From Elusimicrobiota bacterium (lineage in GTDB: Bacteria > Elusimicrobiota > Elusimicrobia > 2-02-FULL-39-32), in NCBI GenBank assembly GCA_023249835.1, contig JAHFBY010000016.1, positions 1 through 11,713 of the forward strand: a stretch of DNA of 11,713 bases, given 5' to 3'. Under the pieces are notes generated by a model. That model was not told where the DNA came from and ran no database searches. It saw only the letters and a list, made by a program, of their open reading frames with translations. The position numbers were made by a program, and so were the translations under genes. Shown one piece after another: positions 6,553 to 11,713 of this stretch; within the stretch, counting starts at the first letter, position 1, and every line of letters starts with the position of its first letter.

Positions 6553-7863
6553 TTAATATTCGGAACTATTCTCACCTACCGCAGTATGCAGCTTAATTTG
6601 GTTGAGCAACAGTTTAGAAATTGCTTCGTTCAAGTTTTTTTCAGATTCCAAACATTGGCGCCTAGCCTCCAACACCTGCACCCATACTTGCGACCCCTTG
6701 TCATGGCCCTCTTCCATAGCGTTTAAAACTCTGTTGCTGGCTAAAACACCTGCTTTTAAAGCTTTCAATTGTTTGATTCCAAATTGGATCCCGCCATAAA
6801 ACTCGCTCATTTGTAAACGCGTTTCGCGCTGCGCGTTTTGTAGTTCAATTTTTGTTTTTTCCGTTTGTTTTTGCGAAACTTTTAAACCGCTCCAGTTCCC
6901 GCCCCCGGAAAAAAGCGACCAGGTAAACTTAAGGCCAATACTGCCGCTGCGGCTGCGCGTTTCCGAAGGAACCGAAGCCGTGGGTCCTTGATGGCCGTCT
7001 TCATAGCTGCTCACGGCCTCTACCGCCGGCCAAAATCCGGAATAAACTCGAACTTCATCAAACTGCGCTGCCTCATAAGCCAACTCGGCCATCCGCACTT
7101 TGGGGTTGTCGTTGATTCGCCTCAGCCAATCTTCCAGCTCGCCCCAATCACTTTCTAAAGATTTCTCGTCTAAAGGGTCCGGCTCATTAAAGTTAGGGCC
7201 CGCAATATTTTCCAACTTTCTGCGGTTGTTGGCCAGTTCCCATTGAGCTTCTAAAACTTGCGATTGGGCTAAAGCTGAGCGCGCTTGAATTTGTAAAAGC
7301 TCGGTGATTGGACTGGCCCCCATCTGATGACGGAGCTCAACTGCGCCCAACTGTTCAGACAAAAATTGCTGTTGCGCCATGGACAAATCTAAATTTTCCT
7401 TAGCCGTTAAATAGTTGTAATAAGCTTCCGCCAATCGGAGGAGGAGATCGGATAGAGCTTGGCGCAAATTGTAGGAAGACCGCTCCTTTACTTTTCGGGC
7501 TCGGGCCAACAACGACCAGTTTTCTAAATTTAAGAGCGGCTGAGTCGCCTGAAACGACCAAGAGTGCGAATTGTAAAGATAATCCAACTTTTCAAATCGG
7601 GTGTCGTCATAAGACAAATTAAGGCTATTGCGCGTTAATGAGGCGCTGGCATTAATGCTGGGCAGAAGTTTTGCGCGCGTTTGCAAAAGCTGAAAATGGG
7701 AGCCCTCATAATCCGCTTTGGCCGCAAGATATGCGGCGTCATATTTTTTTGCAGAGTTCATCAGTTCCGCTAAACTTTCTGCTTGAACTCTGCCGCACAA
7801 TGCAAGGATAAGGCCGATAAAAATCGAAAAAAAATACACGCGGACTATCTTATCTTTCGCCAA
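6553..7863 (-). CDS. TolC-family outer-membrane channel of the type I secretion system
   Basis: The 436-residue product has the length and helix-rich composition of TolC/OEP outer-membrane efflux proteins. These form trimeric channels spanning the outer membrane and periplasm. Residues 1-28 form a Sec signal peptide: a basic start (MAKDKIVR), a hydrophobic core (YFFSIFIGLILAL) and a probable cut after VQA. A first channel-like repeat follows (LLPSINASASLTRN, then long Gln/Ala-rich helices) and a second (FWPAVEAVSSYE, then FTWSLFSGGG), reflecting the internal duplication of the family. The start is a TTG at 7863, overlapping the adaptor gene by 14 bp. A GTG eight codons later would remove the basic signal-peptide start, so TTG is preferred. 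It is the last gene of the exporter operon. E. coli hemolysin instead borrows a TolC encoded elsewhere. Confidence 0.9.
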   Translation of the reverse strand: MAKDKIVRVYFFSIFIGLILALCGRVQAESLAELMNSAKKYDAAYLAAKADYEGSHFQLLQTRAKLLPSINASASLTRNSLNLSYDDTRFEKLDYLYNSHSWSFQATQPLLNLENWSLLARARKVKERSSYNLRQALSDLLLRLAEAYYNYLTAKENLDLSMAQQQFLSEQLGAVELRHQMGASPITELLQIQARSALAQSQVLEAQWELANNRRKLENIAGPNFNEPDPLDEKSLESDWGELEDWLRRINDNPKVRMAELAYEAAQFDEVRVYSGFWPAVEAVSSYEDGHQGPTASVPSETRSRSGSIGLKFTWSLFSGGGNWSGLKVSQKQTEKTKIELQNAQRETRLQMSEFYGGIQFGIKQLKALKAGVLASNRVLNAMEEGHDKGSQVWVQVLEARRQCLESEKNLNEAISKLLLNQIKLHTAVGENSSEY

Positions 7864-9292
7864 AACTTTCGCTGGTTTGCTCTAAGAGAGGGCTTAAAAA
7901 ATATTCAATGGCCCGCCGTTTACCGGTTTTAATCTCTACGGAAACCGCCATACCGGGAGTTAGGGGAACCTTGACTTGCCCCACATCCAAATCTTTTTTG
8001 AGCATGGCCACGCGAGCCAAATAGATCAACCCCTTTTTTTCATCGTTAATCGCGTCTGTGGAAACCACGCTGACCTTGCCCGGAACGGTGCCGTATTTAG
8101 TGTAGGGAAAAGCTTCCACTTTAACGACCGTCTCTTGTCCTTCCCGCACAAAACCCACATCCCTATTTTGCAAATATGCCTCAATCTCAACAGAGTCGCT
8201 GTCCGGCACAATGGACAACAGCGCTTGTGCCGGGGTCACGACTCCTCCCACTGTGTGCACCACCAACTGCTGCACTTTTCCGGAAGTGGGCGCCAAAAGT
8301 TTAAGAAACCGCCTGCGCTGAGAGGCTTTTACCCAATCTTGATTGGTAAGAGAGGCACGGTGTTCCTGCTCGTTCAAAGTTTCGCGCGTGATCCGTTTCA
8401 TCTCAGCGATGGTGGAACTCTTCAAGCTTTTGCTCTCTAAAAGCGAAGACTCCAACTGCGCCACTCTGCCTGTTTGAAAAGCCCAATCGTGTTCCAGCTC
8501 AATGCGCTGTTTTTCATGATCAAGAAAATCATGTTTGCTCACATACCCCTCTTCATAAAGTCTACGGTACTCTTCCGCCCTTTCCCTAACTAAAGGCAGC
8601 GTTTCCTTTTGTTTATTTTCCAACTCTTTGTTCGACTCAAGCTCGGCTTGGCGCATGGATATTTCAGCGTCTAATTTTTCCAATTTAGACCTAAACTCTT
8701 CAGCTTGCGCAACGAAAACCAACTCTTCTGAATTTATTTTAGAAAAAGGAATTGCTTCCAATAGCCGCTGGGTTTGACTGGTCCGTAAACTGAGCTTTGA
8801 GTTAGGATGGTCAATGACATTTAATAAAGCTAAGGCCCTGGCAGTGGCTAAACGAGAGTCCATCCAATCTGTTTGGGTGCGGTTAGAATCAGCTTCGGCG
8901 CCGGCAACGTCCAGCTCTAAGAGGACATCTCCAGCCTTGACGTGCTGACCGTCTTGGACATAAATCGCTTTGACAATGGAGGTTTCCATAGGCTGAATAA
9001 TTTTTGTGCGGTCGCCCGGAACAATTTTACCGGCAGCCACTACCACTACGTCCAGCTTTCCTAAGATAGCCCACAGGAGCGCAATTGCCGTAAAACCAGA
9101 AATAGTTGCCATTGCAAAACGCGGCATGGGAGAAACCGGGGACTCCTCTAACTCAAGAGCTGCGGGCAAAAATTCACGTTCCAGTTCCGCGCGTTCCGGC
9201 GCGTCAAGCCGCTCGCGCTCTTTCCAAAGCGCGCTCCAAATTCTCACATAACGGTCAAAGAGCTCTTTCCAAGCTAAAAGATAAACCCGCAT
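7850..9292 (-). CDS. hlyD: HlyD-like membrane fusion protein (periplasmic adaptor) of the type I secretion system
   Basis: The 480-residue adaptor links the ABC exporter to the TolC channel. A cytoplasmic N-terminus (RYVRIWSALWKERERLD, then EFLPAALELEESPVS) closely resembles that of E. coli HlyD. One membrane helix follows at about 60-80 (ISGFTAIALLWAILG). The two halves of the lipoyl-like domain lie at about 86-130 and 334-363 (APTSGKVQQLVVHTVGGVVT), flanking a long coiled coil at about 190-330. The beta-barrel part contains VKVEAFPYTKYG, and the protein ends in SPLLEQTSESFGER, very like HlyD. The open frame extends upstream to 9472, but ATG 9292 is chosen. It gives the HlyD-type N-terminus, overlaps the exporter stop by one base (TGATG), and has GAGGG about 11 nt upstream. 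The extra upstream residues are Cys/Pro-rich shadow of the exporter gene. Confidence 0.94.
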   Translation of the reverse strand: MRVYLLAWKELFDRYVRIWSALWKERERLDAPERAELEREFLPAALELEESPVSPMPRFAMATISGFTAIALLWAILGKLDVVVVAAGKIVPGDRTKIIQPMETSIVKAIYVQDGQHVKAGDVLLELDVAGAEADSNRTQTDWMDSRLATARALALLNVIDHPNSKLSLRTSQTQRLLEAIPFSKINSEELVFVAQAEEFRSKLEKLDAEISMRQAELESNKELENKQKETLPLVRERAEEYRRLYEEGYVSKHDFLDHEKQRIELEHDWAFQTGRVAQLESSLLESKSLKSSTIAEMKRITRETLNEQEHRASLTNQDWVKASQRRRFLKLLAPTSGKVQQLVVHTVGGVVTPAQALLSIVPDSDSVEIEAYLQNRDVGFVREGQETVVKVEAFPYTKYGTVPGKVSVVSTDAINDEKKGLIYLARVAMLKKDLDVGQVKVPLTPGMAVSVEIKTGKRRAIEYFLSPLLEQTSESFGER

Positions 9293-11469
9293 CAGGAAGT
9301 CAGACCCTCTTGCATGCGGTAGAGCCGGGCATAAATACCGTTGGCTTGAACAATTAATGCCTCGTGGCTGCCCTCCTCTACAATTTGACCTTTTTCCAAA
9401 ACAATGATGCGGTTGGCCTGGCGAACGGCACTTAGCCGGTGAGCAATTACTAAGACCGTTCGTCCCCGGCAAATAGCGCGCATGTTTTGCTGAATAATGC
9501 GTTCCGACTCGTAATCTAAAGCGCTGGTCGCCTCATCAAAAATTAGAATGCGCGGGTTCGTCAAAAGAGCCCGGGCAATGGCAATCCTTTGCCGTTGCCC
9601 GCCGGACAATGAAGATCCATGCTCTTCAACCAGCGTATCGTAACCTTCGGTCTGTTCTAAAATAAACTCGTGCGCTCCGGCAAGTTTAGCGGCCCCTATC
9701 ACCCGTTCAATCGGCGCGCCGGGATCGGTCAAAGCAATGTTCTCGCGAATAGTGCGGTTAAAAAGTACATTTTCCTGCAACACCACGCCAATTTGACGGC
9801 GCAAAGATGAAACTTCTGACATGGCCAGGTCCGTTCCGTCAACCAGCACCCTGCCTCGTTGTGGAACATATAACCGCTGAACAAGTTTGGTCAATGTGCT
9901 TTTACCGGAACCAGAACGGCCAACAATGCCGATAAATTCTGCCGGTTCTATTATTAAACTTAGAGACTTGAGTACCTCTGGCCCATCAGACTTATAACGA
10001 AAACTCACTTGATCAAAAAAAATCCTTCCTTTAATGGGCGGCAAAGTGCTGCGTCCTGACCCGCTCGTTTCTCCCGGAGCGCTTAGGATGTCGCCTAAGC
10101 GCTGCATGGAAATGCCTACCTGCTGAAAATCAGTCCAAAGTTGGGCAATGCGTAAAATCGGCTGCGCCACCTGACCGGCAAACATGTTAAAAGCAATAAG
10201 CTGCCCAACCGTCATTTGATTATCTATAACCAAACGCGCCCCCAGCCACAAACTGGCCACGGTAACCAATTTACCTACTAAAGAAACTCCAGCATTGGCC
10301 AAGTTCCCTAACGTAGCCGTTCGGAAACTTGCTTTCACATAGGCAGCCAACTGGTTGTCCCACTTCTGACGCATCTGCGGCTCAACCGCCATGGCCTTCA
10401 AGGTTTCAATGCCATTAATCGTCTCTACTAGAAAAGCTTGATTTTCTGCGCCGCGATTAAATTTTTCGTGCAGTTGCGCGCGCAGGGTAGGCGTAACTAA
10501 AAGGGAAAGCAGAAGATAGACCGGCAACGAGGCTAATACTATGGCCGTTAAACTCTTACTATAAATCAACATCACTAAAATGAAAATAACGGAAAACACC
10601 AAGTCCAATAAAACTGTAATTGCGTTACCGGTCAAAAATGAACGTATGCTCTCCAATTCCCGAACGCGAGCAACAGAATCTCCCACGCGGCGAGACTTAA
10701 AGTAATGGATCGGCAGGGCTAGGAGGTGGCGAAAGAGCCTGGCCCCTAATTCCACGTCAATGCGGCTAGTGGTATGAGAAAAAACATAGCTGCGCAGCGT
10801 GGTCAATACCACGCTAAAGAAAGAAACAACCAACAGGCCAAAAGTAATCATGTTCAAGGTCGACCATCCCTGGTGAACCAACACTTTATCCATAACTACC
10901 TGAAAAAAAAGCGGGCTCACTAAAGCAAACAGTTGAATCACTAAAGAAACCCCTAAAACTTCCAGTAAAAGCCGCCGATACTTGATGATGGCCGGTATGA
11001 ACCAAGTAAAATCAAAACGCTTAAGTTCCTGGGCAATAGAAGCACGGGAAGTAAAGAGGATTAGTTCCCCGTTCCACTTCGCGGCAAATTCGGTTAAAGA
11101 CAATACCTGCGGACTTTTGGCCAGCGGGTCATGAACCAAGGCTTGATCATCTTTAACTTTGGAGAGAATGAAAAATTTTCCGTCCAAGCCCACAGCCGCT
11201 GCGGGCAAAGGCGCTTTAGCTAACCGGTCCAAAGGGAATCGTCCAGTCTTGGCCTTAAGTCCACAACGCTTAGCCGCCAAAAGCATAACCTCTTTATTAA
11301 ACGAACCGCAGTCAGGAAGATATTGGTGAGCCAGTTGGTCAGGGTCAACAGGAACGTTGTGATAGCGGCAAAGCATTACAAAACAGGCCAACCCGCTGTC
11401 AGGAATTTTTTCCGGCTGCGGACCGGCTGCGGGCTCTAAAGGTTGAGATATGGCGCGAAGATCACTCAT
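9292..11469 (-). CDS. hlyB: HlyB-like type I secretion ABC exporter with degenerate C39 domain
   Basis: The 725-residue exporter is a half-transporter expected to act as an inner-membrane dimer, using ATP to push the RTX protein through the adaptor and outer channel. Residues about 20-140 are a C39-peptidase-like domain that lacks the catalytic Cys (Ser25 in DSGLACF) and the catalytic His (Phe99 in GKFFIL). It should therefore bind substrate without cutting a leader. The membrane domain covers about 155-455 and is near-identical in style to E. coli HlyB (FDFTWFIPAIIKYRR, PLFFQVVMDKVLVHQG). The nucleotide-binding domain has Walker A GRSGSGKST (517-525), Q-loop Gln565, signature LSGGQ (621-625), Walker B ILIFDEATSALD (641-652) and H-loop His677. 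All ATPase motifs look intact. The start overlaps the preceding gene's stop by 8 bp, implying translational coupling. Confidence 0.96.
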   Translation of the reverse strand: MSDLRAISQPLEPAAGPQPEKIPDSGLACFVMLCRYHNVPVDPDQLAHQYLPDCGSFNKEVMLLAAKRCGLKAKTGRFPLDRLAKAPLPAAAVGLDGKFFILSKVKDDQALVHDPLAKSPQVLSLTEFAAKWNGELILFTSRASIAQELKRFDFTWFIPAIIKYRRLLLEVLGVSLVIQLFALVSPLFFQVVMDKVLVHQGWSTLNMITFGLLVVSFFSVVLTTLRSYVFSHTTSRIDVELGARLFRHLLALPIHYFKSRRVGDSVARVRELESIRSFLTGNAITVLLDLVFSVIFILVMLIYSKSLTAIVLASLPVYLLLSLLVTPTLRAQLHEKFNRGAENQAFLVETINGIETLKAMAVEPQMRQKWDNQLAAYVKASFRTATLGNLANAGVSLVGKLVTVASLWLGARLVIDNQMTVGQLIAFNMFAGQVAQPILRIAQLWTDFQQVGISMQRLGDILSAPGETSGSGRSTLPPIKGRIFFDQVSFRYKSDGPEVLKSLSLIIEPAEFIGIVGRSGSGKSTLTKLVQRLYVPQRGRVLVDGTDLAMSEVSSLRRQIGVVLQENVLFNRTIRENIALTDPGAPIERVIGAAKLAGAHEFILEQTEGYDTLVEEHGSSLSGGQRQRIAIARALLTNPRILIFDEATSALDYESERIIQQNMRAICRGRTVLVIAHRLSAVRQANRIIVLEKGQIVEEGSHEALIVQANGIYARLYRMQEGLTS

Positions 11470-11713
11470 CGCTGGTTTGGCTTAAGCTCGAAGAATACCC
11501 TCGGTAACTCTTGTCAAAAGATTTAGGTACACCCTGCCAATCGTCCGCTTTGCCCCAGAACACTAAATGTTGACCCAAATAATGTAGCCAATACGTTTCA
11601 GTTGGACAAATGGGATAAACCGGAACAATTAGGAAAAAAGCTAAAACGTTGAGGCAAGCGTTATTGTAAAGCCGATACTCTTCTAACTGGTAGATTTGAT
11701 CATCTGAAATTCT
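11462..11713 (-). CDS. Unrecognised protein upstream of the exporter, C-terminal 83 residues only
   Basis: The frame is open from the right window edge to TGA at 11464-11462, giving 83 residues. The start lies outside. Its stop overlaps the exporter start (ATGAGTGA), the kind of junction seen between genuine co-transcribed genes and repeated elsewhere in this operon. The fragment has a short hydrophobic stretch (NVLAFFLIVPVYPICP) followed by an aromatic-rich part (YWLHYLGQHLVFWGKADDW) and a Ser-rich tail. I do not recognise a family. It does not resemble the C-terminus of HlyC-type toxin acyltransferases as I remember them. It could be an accessory or operon-leading gene of the exporter. Confidence 0.6.
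   Translation of the reverse strand, partial: RISDDQIYQLEEYRLYNNACLNVLAFFLIVPVYPICPTETYWLHYLGQHLVFWGKADDWQGVPKSFDKSYRGYSSSLSQTSDE

Noticed and set aside
6418-6726. Plus-strand frame of 102 codons running from the ATPase end into the TolC-like gene
   Set aside because: It overlaps the end of the ATPase and lies antisense to the TolC C-terminus; no ribosome site or recognisable domain.
7976-8440. Plus-strand frame of 154 codons opposite the HlyD-like gene
   Set aside because: Antisense to a well-supported adaptor gene, with His/Phe-rich composition typical of a reversed coding strand and no domain.
9293-9472. Sixty-residue N-terminal extension of the HlyD-like protein
   Set aside because: The stretch overlaps the exporter's final 60 codons, has an odd Cys/Pro-rich composition, and ATG 9292 gives the conserved HlyD-type N-terminus with a TGATG junction.
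11462-11713. Identification of the upstream fragment as an HlyC-type acyltransferase
   Set aside because: Position near an HlyB gene is suggestive, but the residues do not match the HlyC C-terminus as I know it.

Overview
The window looks like a secretion locus of a Gram-negative bacterium of moderate G+C. Evidence for this is a complete type I secretion system (ABC exporter, periplasmic adaptor and TolC-type outer-membrane channel), with exporter and adaptor very close in family character to E. coli HlyB and HlyD. I cannot name the species; clear Shine-Dalgarno sequences are scarce.

Region 1 to 5065 (minus strand) is one uninterrupted reading frame of 1688 codons that runs off the left edge. 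It is absent from a simple complete-ORF list only because its stop lies outside the window. It encodes a large secreted calcium-binding protease. From the N-terminus it has EF-hand-like loops, a block of RTX nonapeptides, a cadherin-like beta domain, a subtilisin/kexin-type (S8) catalytic domain, a proprotein-convertase P domain, and a long RTX-rich C-terminal region.

Region 5066 to 5239 is a divergent intergenic region. It holds a possible promoter for the protease gene, bracketed by a 9-bp inverted repeat, and a perfect palindrome with 22-bp arms just upstream of the next gene.

Region 5240 to 6436 (plus strand) is an AAA_14/DUF4143-type ATPase pointing against everything else. It is probably a guest gene lodged between the protease and its exporter.

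Region 6553 to 11713 (minus strand) is a tightly coupled operon, read right to left. It begins with the 3' end of an unrecognised gene, followed by an HlyB-like exporter whose C39 domain has lost its catalytic residues, an HlyD-like adaptor and a TolC-like channel. All three junctions overlap (8, 1 and 14 bp).

The working picture is that the three exporter proteins form a trans-envelope channel that passes the unfolded RTX protease out of the cell. Extracellular calcium then folds the RTX blocks and supports protease activity. The role of the inserted ATPase is unknown.
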